A stretch of 64,000 nt of DNA from Nostocoides sp. (lineage in GTDB: Bacteria; Actinomycetota; Actinomycetes; Actinomycetales; Dermatophilaceae), in NCBI GenBank assembly GCA_016702415.1, contig JADJEA010000024.1, positions 486,655 through 550,654 on the forward strand. The letters run 5' to 3'. Under the pieces are notes generated by a model. That model searched no databases, was not told the DNA's origin, and saw only the letters and a program-made list of their open reading frames with translations. Below are positions 26,996 to 35,393 of this stretch, piece by piece. Position 1 is the stretch's first letter; every line of letters starts with the position of its first letter. The position numbers and the translations under genes were made by a program.

Positions 26996-27119
26996 TCCGC
27001 GAACGCGCGACGACCCGCGCGAACCAGACCAAACGGGGCAACTGCCGGGGGAACTGTGACGTAGGTTAGCGGACCGGAGAGCACGCCGGTATGCGCCGGA
27101 TCACGTCGCGGGACGGCGG

Positions 27120-27575
27120 TCACGAGCGCCCTCCGGCGGGCTCGGGGAGGGCATCGTCATACACGGGGAAACGCGCCGCGCGGAAGGCGCGGATCGCGAA
27201 GACCTGCCAGGCCAGGGTGACCACGAGCGCGGCGATCCCCAGAGCCGGTCCGTCAACCCAAGCACGGTCGCGGAACGCCAGCATGAATAGCAGGAGCGCA
27301 AGGACCTGGCCGAGGTAGACGGCCATCCCGACGGCGAGGAAAGCGAACGGGTTCGCGCTGCGGACGAGGCGGCTCAGCAAGAGCATCCCCGTGGCAAAAA
27401 AGCCCACTGCCACAACGGATCCCAGCAGCGCCGAGAGTCCGGAGGCGGGGCCGCGAAGCACGGCATACGCCACGACGGCCACCAGTCCCGCAACGGCGGA
27501 GGGGACCAGCGCACCACGCAGCATGACGCCGAACGGGGCCCCGGCTTGGGGGGCCGCTGTCGGGTTGGCGCTCAT
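27120..27575 (-). CDS. atpI: AtpI-like protein (ATP synthase assembly membrane protein)
   Basis: A 151-residue protein with four transmembrane segments (about residues 28-45, 50-70, 78-100, 105-128) and short polar ends, located directly upstream of atpB. AtpI/UncI family proteins assist c-ring assembly or Mg2+ uptake, but sequence conservation is low, so the name rests on topology, size and the invariant operon position. It starts at ATG 27575. A CRP/GlxR-like palindrome lies about 105 bp upstream, making this the likely first gene of the atp transcript. Confidence 0.82.
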   Translation of the reverse strand: MSANPTAAPQAGAPFGVMLRGALVPSAVAGLVAVVAYAVLRGPASGLSALLGSVVAVGFFATGMLLLSRLVRSANPFAFLAVGMAVYLGQVLALLLFMLAFRDRAWVDGPALGIAALVVTLAWQVFAIRAFRAARFPVYDDALPEPAGGRS

Positions 27576-27676
27576 CGGTGGGCGTGTCCTCGGCTATTGG
27601 TCGTTCGGTCTGGCGAACCGTCCACAACCCTAGTCCAGGCGAGCGGGATCGCCAGGTCAAAGGGGGGTTTCGGGGT

Positions 27677-27698
27677 GCTTGTGAACGCTATCACAAGC
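27677..27698. promoter_or_regulatory. CRP/GlxR-like palindrome upstream of the atp operon
   Basis: GCTTGTGA and TCACAAGC form perfect 8-bp arms around a 6-bp spacer. The core TGTGA-N6-TCACA (27680-27695) matches the cAMP-receptor-protein consensus. It lies 105-120 bp before the atpI start and just after wecA, in the right place to control atpIBEFHAGDC on the minus strand. Confidence 0.65.
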
Positions 27699-27735
27699 TC
27701 CTCGCGAGGTCGGAACCGGTCCACCCCGTGGGCGG

Positions 27736-28872
27736 TCAGGGACCCGCGCTTGTTCGATCCGGCAGCGGCCCCGGGCGGTGACCCGGGACGCTGATCTTGG
27801 GCAGGAACCGGGTCAGGAGCGTCGCCAGGACGAGCGCCCCCGCCAGCCCGGCCGCCGCCGGTATCGGGTCGATGAAGACGAATGCAATCGATCCGACCGC
27901 GGCGGTGGCCGCCCACAGCCAGAGCAGGAGGACGGCGCGGCGGTGGCCGTGTCCGATTCGCAACATGCGGTGATGGAGATGCTGGGCGTCGGGCGTCCAC
28001 GGATGGCGTCCTTGGCGCGTGCGCCGGATCACCGCGAGCACGACGTCCAGCAGCGGCAGCAGGAGGATGGCCGCCGGGACCACGAGCGGCAGGAGGCTGG
28101 CCGCGACCGGGTTCGAGGAGACCTGGGCCGGGCTGACCGCTCCCGTGGTGCTGATGAGGGCCGCGGCCAGCAGGAGGCCGAGGAGGAGGGCACCGCTGTC
28201 CCCCATGAAGAGCCGGGCCGGATAGAAGTTGTGGGGAAGGAAGCCGAGGCAGCATCCGAGCAATGCCGCCGAAATGAAGGTCGAGGACGTGAAGACGTTG
28301 GGCGGGTCGAACTGCCCCGAGATCCAGTAGCTGTAGGCCAGGAAGGTGGCCGCGGCAATCGCCACGAGCCCCGAGGCGAGGCCGTCCAACCCGTCGATGA
28401 AGTTGACGGCGTTGGTCGAGACGACGACGGTCAAGATGGTCAGGATCGCCAGCACCGGCGCCGGCAGGACGGTCGTCACCCCGAGGAAGGGCACCGAGAA
28501 GAGCTGGATGCCGCTGAAGGCCATGATCCCCGCGGCGACAATCTGGCCGGCGAGTTTGGTCAGCGGGTCGAGTTCGACGACATCATCGATCGCCCCGATG
28601 ACACAGACGACGGCGCCCCCGAGCAGGACCCCCCACAACTTGGGGGTGGCGAACACTTGGTGCAGGAAGGGCAGCCTCGTCGCGACGAGGGTGGCCGCGG
28701 CATACCCGACGAGGATCGCCAGGCCACCCAGGCGCGGAATCGGGACGGTATGGACGTCCCGGTCGCGCACCGCGGTAAACGCATTGACCCGCAGGGCGAG
28801 CCGGTAGGCGGCGGGCACGGCGAGATAGGTCGCCGCCATCGCAACGAGGAGGACGAAGACGTACTCGCGCAC
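27736..28872 (-). CDS. wecA: Undecaprenyl-phosphate N-acetylglucosamine-1-phosphate transferase (WecA/MraY superfamily)
   Basis: A 378-residue polytopic membrane enzyme with about 11 helices. It transfers a sugar-1-phosphate (usually GlcNAc-1-P) from the UDP-sugar to undecaprenyl (or decaprenyl) phosphate, the first lipid-linked step of arabinogalactan, teichoic-acid or polysaccharide synthesis. Family motifs are visible in order: VPIPRLGGLAI, IGAIDDVVELDPLTKL (DD motif), NAVNFIDGLDGLASG, FMGDSGALLLG and HLHHRMLRIGH. GTG 28872 is the start. Its place between glyA and the atp operon is conserved in actinobacteria. Confidence 0.92.
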   Translation of the reverse strand: MREYVFVLLVAMAATYLAVPAAYRLALRVNAFTAVRDRDVHTVPIPRLGGLAILVGYAAATLVATRLPFLHQVFATPKLWGVLLGGAVVCVIGAIDDVVELDPLTKLAGQIVAAGIMAFSGIQLFSVPFLGVTTVLPAPVLAILTILTVVVSTNAVNFIDGLDGLASGLVAIAAATFLAYSYWISGQFDPPNVFTSSTFISAALLGCCLGFLPHNFYPARLFMGDSGALLLGLLLAAALISTTGAVSPAQVSSNPVAASLLPLVVPAAILLLPLLDVVLAVIRRTRQGRHPWTPDAQHLHHRMLRIGHGHRRAVLLLWLWAATAAVGSIAFVFIDPIPAAAGLAGALVLATLLTRFLPKISVPGHRPGPLPDRTSAGP

Positions 28873-28890
28873 CTCCGGACTACCGCGGGA

Positions 28891-30159
28891 TCAGCGAGGG
28901 TATGCCGGGTGGCGAGTCACCAGGTCGGTCACCTGCGCCCGGACCTTCGTGCTCACCGGGTGGGCCGGGTCGGCGTCCCCGGTCGTGATGGCCGTGGCGA
29001 TGAGGCCGGCGATGGTCCGCATCTCCTCGGTACCCATCCCCTGGGTCGTGACGCAGGGAGTGCCCACGCGGATCCCCGAGGCGATGCTCGGGGGTGCCGG
29101 GTCGAAGGGAATGGCGTTCTTGTTCAAGACGATTCCGGCGGCATCGCACCGTGCCTCGGCGTCCTTCCCGCTGACGCCGACGCCCTGGAGGTCGTGCAGT
29201 GACAGGTGGGTGTCGGTGCCGCCGGTGGTGGGGCGGATGCCGTGCTCCCCCAGCGCAGAGGCGAGCACTGCGGCGTTGTCGACGACCTGGCGGGCGTAGT
29301 CGGCATACTCCGGGGTGGCGCACTCCTTGAAGTTGACCGCCTTGGCGGCGATCGTGTGCATCTGAGGACCGCCCTGCATCATCGGGAAGACGGCCTTGTC
29401 GATGGCTGCGGCGTGCGCGGCGGTGCAGACGATCGCACCGGAGCGTGGGCCGCGTAGGACCTTGTGCGTGGTGAACGAGACGACGTCGGCATAGGGCACC
29501 GGGCTCGGGATCGCCTTGCCGGCGACCAGGCCGATGAAATGCGCGGCGTCGACCCAGAAGATCGCGCCTACCTCATCGGCAATCGCGCGGAAGCGGGCGA
29601 AGTCGATCAGGCGTGGGATCGCGGACCCGCCAGCGAGGATGACCTTGGGCCGGTGCTCGCGCGCCAGCGCCTCGACCTGGTCGTAGTCGATGTCCTCGGT
29701 GTCCTTGTCGACGCCGTAGTGGACCGCGTTGAACCACTTCCCGGAGAAGGAGACCTTGGTCCCGTGGGTGAGGTGCCCCCCGTGCGGCAGGCTCATCGCC
29801 AGGATCGTTTCCCCCGGCTTGAGGAAGGCCCCGTAGACCGCCTGGTTGGCGCTGGCCCCGCTGTGCGGTTGGACGTTGGCGTGATCGGCACCGAAGAGGT
29901 CCTTGCAGCGGTCGATGGCGATCTGCTCGGCCTTGTCGACCTCGGCGCAGCCGCCGTAGTAGCGCCGGCCGGGGTAGCCCTCGGCATACTTGTTGGAGAG
30001 GGTGGAGCCGAGCGCGGTCAGGACACGGGGCGAGCTGAGGTTCTCGCTGGCGATGAGCTGGAGGCCGCCGCGGATGCGGTCGAGTTCGCTAAGGAGGACA
30101 CCGGCGATGTCGGGATCGAAAGCGGCCAGTTGGTCGTAGTCGGATCCGTAGAACGTCAT
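28891..30159 (-). CDS. glyA: Serine hydroxymethyltransferase
   Basis: A 422-residue PLP enzyme converting serine and tetrahydrofolate to glycine and 5,10-methylene-THF. It contains LIASENLSSPRVL, NKYAEGYPGRRYYGGC, NVQPHSGASANQAVY, the substrate loop SLPHGGHLTHG and the PLP-lysine motif VVSFTTHKVLRGPRSG. Length and catalytic residues are normal. The start is ATG 30159, with GGAG upstream and 34 bp after tsaC. It may be one of two SHMT genes in the host, because actinobacteria often carry a second copy elsewhere. Confidence 0.96.
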   Translation of the reverse strand: MTFYGSDYDQLAAFDPDIAGVLLSELDRIRGGLQLIASENLSSPRVLTALGSTLSNKYAEGYPGRRYYGGCAEVDKAEQIAIDRCKDLFGADHANVQPHSGASANQAVYGAFLKPGETILAMSLPHGGHLTHGTKVSFSGKWFNAVHYGVDKDTEDIDYDQVEALAREHRPKVILAGGSAIPRLIDFARFRAIADEVGAIFWVDAAHFIGLVAGKAIPSPVPYADVVSFTTHKVLRGPRSGAIVCTAAHAAAIDKAVFPMMQGGPQMHTIAAKAVNFKECATPEYADYARQVVDNAAVLASALGEHGIRPTTGGTDTHLSLHDLQGVGVSGKDAEARCDAAGIVLNKNAIPFDPAPPSIASGIRVGTPCVTTQGMGTEEMRTIAGLIATAITTGDADPAHPVSTKVRAQVTDLVTRHPAYPR

Positions 30160-30193
30160 CGCAGGCTCCAGGGGCTCGGGCGGAGGTGTGGGC

Positions 30194-30883
30194 TCACTCT
30201 ATTTCAGGGTCGTCGGGCTCCGGTTCGGGCTCAGGCACGTCGTGGTGGCTGTGGAGCTTGGCGACGGTATTGATCCGGTCGGCGTCGAGGCTGCCCAGGC
30301 GCAGGACCGCGGGCTCGGCGCCGGTGCAGTCGAGGATGGTCGACGGGGCCAGATCCGCACGCGGCCCCCCGTCGAGGTAGACCTCGACCGCCGCCCCGAG
30401 CGCGGTCGCCGCCTCCAGGACGGAGTGGGCGGGCGGTCCGCCGGTGCGATTGGCACTCGTCACGGCCATCGGGCCGACCTCGCGAAGCAGGTCGAGTGCG
30501 GCCTCATCGTCGGGCATGCGCAGAGCCACCGTGCCCTTGGTCTCACCGAGATCCCACTGAAGCGACGGCTGGGCGTGGACGATCACGGTCAGCGGCCCGG
30601 GCCAGAACGCCTCGACGAGATCCCGCACATAGGGCCGCACGTCCGTGGCCAACCCGTCGAGGGTCTTGACGTCGCCGACAAGCACGGGCGGCGGCATCTC
30701 CCGGTCACGGCCCTTGGCCTCGAGCAGGCGTGCGACCGCGTCCCGGTCGAAAGCATCGCACCCGATCCCGTAAACCGTGTCGGTCGGCATCACCACGAGG
30801 CCGCCAGTGCGGACCGCAGCGGCGGCCGCCTGAACCGCCTCATGGCGGGAATCGGGGGAGGTTGCGTCGACGACCGGGCTCAC
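30194..30883 (-). CDS. L-threonylcarbamoyladenylate synthase (TsaC/Sua5/YrdC)
   Basis: A 229-residue protein of the YrdC fold, which makes threonylcarbamoyl-AMP from Thr, bicarbonate and ATP for the tRNA modification t6A37. It has the N-terminal motif LVVMPTDTVYGIGCDAF, the KGRDREMP block, PGPLTVIV, VALRMPD and AVTSANRTGGPPA. GTG 30883 is preferred; in-frame sequence upstream is not family-like. In actinobacteria this gene normally follows prmC closely. Here prmC is 15 kb away, so an accessory segment separates the pair. The acidic tail (PEPEPEPDDPEIE) is not part of the fold. Confidence 0.92.
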   Translation of the reverse strand: MSPVVDATSPDSRHEAVQAAAAAVRTGGLVVMPTDTVYGIGCDAFDRDAVARLLEAKGRDREMPPPVLVGDVKTLDGLATDVRPYVRDLVEAFWPGPLTVIVHAQPSLQWDLGETKGTVALRMPDDEAALDLLREVGPMAVTSANRTGGPPAHSVLEAATALGAAVEVYLDGGPRADLAPSTILDCTGAEPAVLRLGSLDADRINTVAKLHSHHDVPEPEPEPDDPEIE

Positions 30884-30957
30884 GGGGGTCAAGGGTACGT
30901 CCCTGACCGGCGGCCCCCACGCGATCGCCACCCGGGGACACCGGTGTTCCGGTCCGT

Positions 30958-31714
30958 ATGCCGCCAGCCTGGCTACGCTGGCGCGCGGGGCGTCCGAGGT
31001 CGGGGTGCCTCCACGCACCCGAGGTCCCGGCAGGGTCGATATTCGGTTTCCGCAAGAAGGACCGCGGCGGGCCGGCACCGCTCCCGGTGCCCCCGTTCAC
31101 CCCGGATGCTCCCGTGCCCGAGCCGGCGGAGCCCGGCACCGGCGATCCCGCGATCGCTCTGGCCCGTCTGGGACTGGCCCTGCCTGGCGCCACATCGCGC
31201 GGTGAGGTGCGCCCGGGAGTCGAGGTTTGGACGGTGCCGGTCACCTCGACCGAGGCCGCGTTGGACCTGTGGAGCGCCGCCCGCAAAGGGCGGGTGAGGG
31301 AGCGGCATCCCGCGGGGACCCCGGCCCGAGATCGGGGGCGGCTCGATTGGGACGACCTCCTCGATGCGGCTCTGGAGACCCCGAACGCCTTGGCGCTCGT
31401 CCCCGCCGACGCGGGCTGGATGGTCCCCTCGCTGCTCGGGTGGACCGGTGCCTGCAATGTGGACCTCGGTGACGACAGACCACGCGACGGTGTTGCGACG
31501 GTGGAACGGCCGATGGGACGTGGAGGTCGTCGGGCTCTCGCTCGATGTCCTGACCGTTCGGGTGGGCCGACCCCCGGCCACTGTCGAGGACGCGCTGGCG
31601 CTGGCGGCGGAGGTCTACCTCTATTGCGCGGATGCGGTCGACCAGGGATTGGGCACCCTGGACGCCCTCGCCGGCACGATCTCGCTGCCGGCCTGGCGGC
31701 TGTGGTGGGACTGA
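30958..31714 (+). CDS. DUF4253-domain protein (frame interrupted near 31476)
   Basis: Two overlapping frames join into one product of about 250 residues. The first half contains FGFRKKDRGG, a Pro-rich linker, VEVWTVPVTSTEAALDLW and WMVPSLLGWTGACNVDLGDD. The second half, in another frame, reads DHATVLRRWNGRWDVEVVGL and ends SLPAWRLWWD, the typical end of a DUF4253 domain. Removing one A in GACGACAGACCAC restores L-G-D-D-D-H-A-T. Function is unknown; DUF4253 proteins are common in actinobacteria. The true start is uncertain because no good ribosome-binding site precedes ATG 30958. Confidence 0.7.
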
Positions 31715-31732
31715 CGAGGGGCCCGCTCCGGC

Positions 31733-32523
31733 TCAGGTGGCGCGGGTCGCCGCGCAAGCCTCGACGAAGCCCGCGAAGATCGCTCGCCGATCGGCGGCGG
31801 GACCGTCGTCGTCCTCGGGGTGCCACTGGAGGCCGACCAGCCACCGGTCGGGGTCCTCGAAGCCCTCGACGATCCCGTCGTGAGCGCGCGCCGTGACGAC
31901 CAGCCCCTCACCGAGCACGGCCACGGCTTGGTGGTGCCCCGATCGTGCGGTGATGCGATCCGCCCCGACCATGCCGGACACGCGTGACCACGGCTCAAGG
32001 AGGATCTCCTCATCGAGGAACATCGGCTCTCCCGGACCCCCGCGGTGGAGACCGAAATCGTCGATGTCGGGGATGATCGTGCCTCCCCGGGCGACGTTGA
32101 TCAGCTGAGAACCCCGGCAAATGCCCAGCACCGGTCGACGGGCAGCGACCGCGGCTTCCGCGGCGGCGATCCCGTCGTGGTCGGCCCGGATATCCACCCC
32201 GTAGGAGTTGGGCACATTCTCGTGGTCGGCGCCGTAGAGCCGCCCGTCCACGTCACCGCCGCCGAGCATGAGCAGTCCGTCGCAGCGCGCGACCGCGGCG
32301 GGGTCGGGCAGCGGGTCCGAGGTGTCGAACACCTCGTACGAGGCGCCGAGCGCGACGATTTCCTCGAGGGCCACCGGGTAAAGCGACGCACAAGGGCGGC
32401 GGTCTCGGCGGTCAGGCCCGGGAAGTTCAGGGACACCAGGACCGCAACATGGGCCACCGGCGTGGCCGGGAGGCCACCAGCCGGAGTCACCTGCGCGATC
32501 GTGACGTGGGTGTCCGCGGTCAC
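31733..32523 (-). CDS. Class-I glutamine amidotransferase-like hydrolase, PuuD-type (frame interrupted near 32374)
   Basis: A product of about 263 residues in the peptidase C26 / gamma-glutamyl-GABA hydrolase family. The start GTG 32523 overlaps the stop of the upstream homologue by four bases. The N-terminal 50 residues (THVTIAQVTPAGG ... ETAALVRRFTR) are in one frame. The rest (VALEEIVALGASYEVFDTSD onward) is in another because one G is missing in ACCCGGTGGCC. It carries the nucleophile elbow GICRGSQLINVARGG, GHHQAVA and the catalytic His/Glu in GLQWHPEDDD. Family members hydrolyse gamma-glutamyl amide bonds. It is last in the P450/GS operon. Confidence 0.82.
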
Positions 32524-33230
32524 CGCATCCGTCCCGACGCACGTTCGGCAAGATCGGCGAAGAGCGCACGATCGGTGGGGTTGGTCGCGAACAGGTCCTC
32601 GGGATGCCACTGAACCGCAAGGATGTCAGCCGAGGTGTGCTCCACGGCCTCGATGAGCCCGTCGGCGGCGGTGCCGGCAACGATGAGGTTTGTTCCCAGG
32701 CGGTCGACCGCCTGGTGGTGGTAGGACGACACGGTCACCGTCGAGGCACCGGTGATCAGCCCCAGCCTCGAGCCCGGGGTCACCATGACCTCGTGTGGCG
32801 AACTTCGGTGCGCAACGGTGGTCTCGGTGAGGTCCTGATCGAGCGTGCCGCCGCAGACGACGTTGAGGGTCTGCAATCCACGACAGATCGCCAGCATCGG
32901 CAGGCCCGCCACCATGACCGCCTGGGTCACGGCGATGTCGAGATCGTCCTGCCAGGCAACCACCTTGACCGTGGTTGGATGCGGCTCCTGCCCGTAGCGC
33001 TCGGGACCGAGATCGGCACCCCCAGGCATCAGCACGCCGTCGTATCTCGCGAGCCGGGACACGAGCTCGGGACCCGGCCCGGCGCCGAGCCCGTGGAAGA
33101 CCACGGGCTCGGCGCCGCCGGCATACACCGCCTCGCACATCGCCTCGGCGGCGAGGGTGGCGCTGAAGCGCAGGATCGGCACGTGCTCGCCACGTCGGCC
33201 GATGACGGCGATCAGGGGTCGGGTCGTCAC
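32520..33230 (-). CDS. Class-I glutamine amidotransferase-like hydrolase, PuuD-type (second copy)
   Basis: A 236-residue protein from GTG 33230 (VTTRPLIAVIGRRGE). All catalytic elements of the gamma-glutamyl-GABA hydrolase family are present: oxyanion region GVLMPGGADLGPERYG, nucleophile Cys in AICRGLQTLNVVCGGTLDQ, SSYHHQAVDRLG, and LAVQWHPED with the His-x-Glu pair. It follows the solute-binding-type gene by four bases and overlaps the next hydrolase gene by four (GTGA). Two divergent hydrolases in tandem suggest two different gamma-glutamyl intermediates, or hydrolase plus ligase-proofreading roles; that is inference. Confidence 0.88.
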   Translation of the reverse strand: MTTRPLIAVIGRRGEHVPILRFSATLAAEAMCEAVYAGGAEPVVFHGLGAGPGPELVSRLARYDGVLMPGGADLGPERYGQEPHPTTVKVVAWQDDLDIAVTQAVMVAGLPMLAICRGLQTLNVVCGGTLDQDLTETTVAHRSSPHEVMVTPGSRLGLITGASTVTVSSYHHQAVDRLGTNLIVAGTAADGLIEAVEHTSADILAVQWHPEDLFATNPTDRALFADLAERASGRMR

Positions 33231-33234
33231 GTGA

Positions 33235-33969
33235 TCACATCTCCACGGCGTCATCGAAGGGATAGGCCAGCGTCGGCAGCCACAACTGCCACGCCGCTTT
33301 GTGCCGTCCGTCGGCGATGATCCGTCCGAGAGCGCCCTCGAGTTCGGCGAGGACCTCGGGGTGTCCCTTCGGCACCGAGATGCCCCACCTGTTGCCCGTC
33401 CTGACGACGAAGGCGAGCTCGAAGTTCGGGTCGGACTCGCCGAGCGGGACGAAGACGACATCGTCGTCGACGACGGCGTCGACGGCACCGGACTTCAGGG
33501 CGGCGAGCATGTCGGCATACACATCATCCGAACTCGCCCCGAAGGGGACCCTGACGGCACCGTCGAAGGTCTCGGCGAGTGCCATATTTGTCGAGTTCTC
33601 GATGGCGGCGACGCGCCGCCCCACGAGATCCGCTGGAGTGTGGATCGCGTCGCCGCGCCGGATCAGCACGCCCTCGTGGAAGATCGCATAGGGGCGGGTG
33701 AAGTCACTGGCCTCGCGCCTTAGGTCGGTGATGCCTTGACCGCACAGCACCGCGTCGGCGTCGCCGCGCTGAGTGGCCGGCACCATGTCGGTCCACGGGA
33801 CGAGGACCCATTCGAGGGGACGCCCCAAGTCTTCCGCGAGGAGCTTGGCCACCTCGGGCTCGAAGCCTTGACGGCCACCCTCCGCCGACGCCGGACCGAA
33901 GAGGGGCGGCGCGTCGGCGTCGAGGCAGGCGAGCCGGAGCGGACGGGGATCAGCGGTGGATCGAGTCAC
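33235..33969 (-). CDS. Family-3 solute-binding-type protein without a signal peptide
   Basis: A 244-residue protein from GTG 33969, overlapping the ligase stop by four bases (GTGA). It matches the two-lobed SBP_bac_3 fold: LRLACLDADAPPLFG, GFEPEVAKLLAEDLG, DMVPATQRGDADAVL, FTRPYAIFHEGVLIRRG, VGRRVAAIENSTNMALAETF and GISVPKGHPEVLAELEGALG. No hydrophobic N-terminal leader, lipobox or twin-arginine motif exists, and no ABC permease or ATPase is nearby. It is therefore probably cytoplasmic, perhaps a sensor, a carrier or an enzyme derived from a binding protein, as cyclohexadienyl dehydratase is. Its function is not known. Confidence 0.8.
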   Translation of the reverse strand: MTRSTADPRPLRLACLDADAPPLFGPASAEGGRQGFEPEVAKLLAEDLGRPLEWVLVPWTDMVPATQRGDADAVLCGQGITDLRREASDFTRPYAIFHEGVLIRRGDAIHTPADLVGRRVAAIENSTNMALAETFDGAVRVPFGASSDDVYADMLAALKSGAVDAVVDDDVVFVPLGESDPNFELAFVVRTGNRWGISVPKGHPEVLAELEGALGRIIADGRHKAAWQLWLPTLAYPFDDAVEM

Positions 33970-35351
33970 GGCGTGTCGTCCCAATACATCGTGCGTTCCC
34001 ACTCCGAGACCTGGCCGCAATAGCGCGCCCACTCGTCCTCGTGGAAGGCGAGGAGGAGATCGGTGAGGTGATCGCCGAACGTTCGCCGGATAAGGGTGTC
34101 GGCGCGGAACGCCTCGATGGCCTCGCCCATCGTGAGTGGTAGCGGCGGGAACAATTCGTTCTGCGCCTGGTCGTAACTGGATCCGACGGTCGGCTCCCCC
34201 GGGTCGGCCTGGGTAAGCAGCCCGTCCTCGCACGCAGCGATGAGGATGGCGTGGGAAAGGTACGGGTTGACGGCCGCGTCCGGGAGCTTGAACTCCAGGC
34301 GCCCGTTGGCGGACAGCCGGACGGTGCACGTCTTGTTGTCCATGCCCCAGTTGATCTTCGACGGCGCGAACTGTCCGGCGTCCCAGTAGCGCTTGTAGGA
34401 GTTGACCGTGGAGCCCATGACCATCATGGAGCCGGCGGCATGGCGCAGGACGCCGCCGAGGGCGTGGCGGCCCTCGTCGGTCAGGTGGAGTTCGCGAATG
34501 CCCGGGTCCTCAAGGACGTTGACCCCGTCGCGCCACAGGCTGAAGTTGTGGTGGCAGCCGTTGCCCATCTGACCGGTGTACGGCTTGGGCATGAAGCTGG
34601 CCTGGATGCCGAGTTCCCGTGCGACCTGCTTGCAAATCTGACGGTAGGTCACCAATCGGTCGGCGGTGAGATCGGCGTGGTCGTACATCCAGTTGAGCTC
34701 GATCTGGCCCTCGTCCTCGTAGTCGCCCTCGATCATGTCCAGACCGAGCGCCTGGGCGTACTTGATCACCTTCTGGTAGATCGGTCGCCCTCTCTCGAGG
34801 TGCTCGATGTGGTAGGCGGGACTGGATCCGGGGCGGAAGGACGCCTTGAGCCCCGGGCCTTCCCAGGACATCTCCGGCTCGGTCCCAGAACGCATCTCCA
34901 GGCCAGTCCGCTCGGTGAACCCGGCGTGGACGCGCTGCAACAGGCCGCGGGAGTCCGCGGCATACGCCTGACCACCGATCTCGAGCACGTGGTCGGGCTC
35001 GTACAAGCGGCAGAAGACCCGGGCGATGGTGGTGTCCCACGGGAGGACCGCGAACGTGTCGAGATCGGGGACAGAGGTGTACTCCGCGGCGTTGACGCCG
35101 CCGCCGAGCAGGACCCCCTCGCGGGTCGTCTGGAGGTTTGCCGCCGCGGTGCGGTGCTGCTGTATGCCGTGGCTCGCCACGCGCTCCAGGTGCCGGGCCG
35201 GCATCACCTTGCCCACGACGCGGCCGGTGATCGTCACCCCCTGGTAGTAAATGGTCTCGACGCCGTGGTCCTTGATCGCGGCGAGGGCGGCGGACAGATC
35301 CTCGCTGTCGGCGTTGGCCTCGCGATGACGATCGAGTGGGGTGGTGGCCAT
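33966..35351 (-). CDS. Glutamine synthetase-like ATP-dependent ligase (gamma-glutamylamine synthetase type)
   Basis: A 461-residue member of the glutamine synthetase superfamily. It has the catalytic C-terminal barrel with metal-ligand motifs (SGTEPEMSWE; EDEGQIELNWMYDHADLTAD), the ATP-proximal region ASFMPKPYTGQMGNGCHHNFSLW, the NSYKRYW loop, and the arginine-containing KTCTVRL...RLEFKLPDAAVNPYL segment. The usual N-terminal beta-grasp is short and divergent, and the adenylylation tyrosine region of GlnA is not recognisable. Homologues ligate glutamate to amines (PuuA, IpuC, GlnT-like). Its place between a P450 system and PuuD-like hydrolases supports gamma-glutamylation of an amine rather than glutamine synthesis. 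It starts at ATG 35351 after AGGA. Confidence 0.85.
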   Translation of the reverse strand: MATTPLDRHREANADSEDLSAALAAIKDHGVETIYYQGVTITGRVVGKVMPARHLERVASHGIQQHRTAAANLQTTREGVLLGGGVNAAEYTSVPDLDTFAVLPWDTTIARVFCRLYEPDHVLEIGGQAYAADSRGLLQRVHAGFTERTGLEMRSGTEPEMSWEGPGLKASFRPGSSPAYHIEHLERGRPIYQKVIKYAQALGLDMIEGDYEDEGQIELNWMYDHADLTADRLVTYRQICKQVARELGIQASFMPKPYTGQMGNGCHHNFSLWRDGVNVLEDPGIRELHLTDEGRHALGGVLRHAAGSMMVMGSTVNSYKRYWDAGQFAPSKINWGMDNKTCTVRLSANGRLEFKLPDAAVNPYLSHAILIAACEDGLLTQADPGEPTVGSSYDQAQNELFPPLPLTMGEAIEAFRADTLIRRTFGDHLTDLLLAFHEDEWARYCGQVSEWERTMYWDDTP

Positions 35352-35393
35352 GGGGTTCCTGCTCTCTCGGGGGTGGGGTGAGGGGGTGACGGG

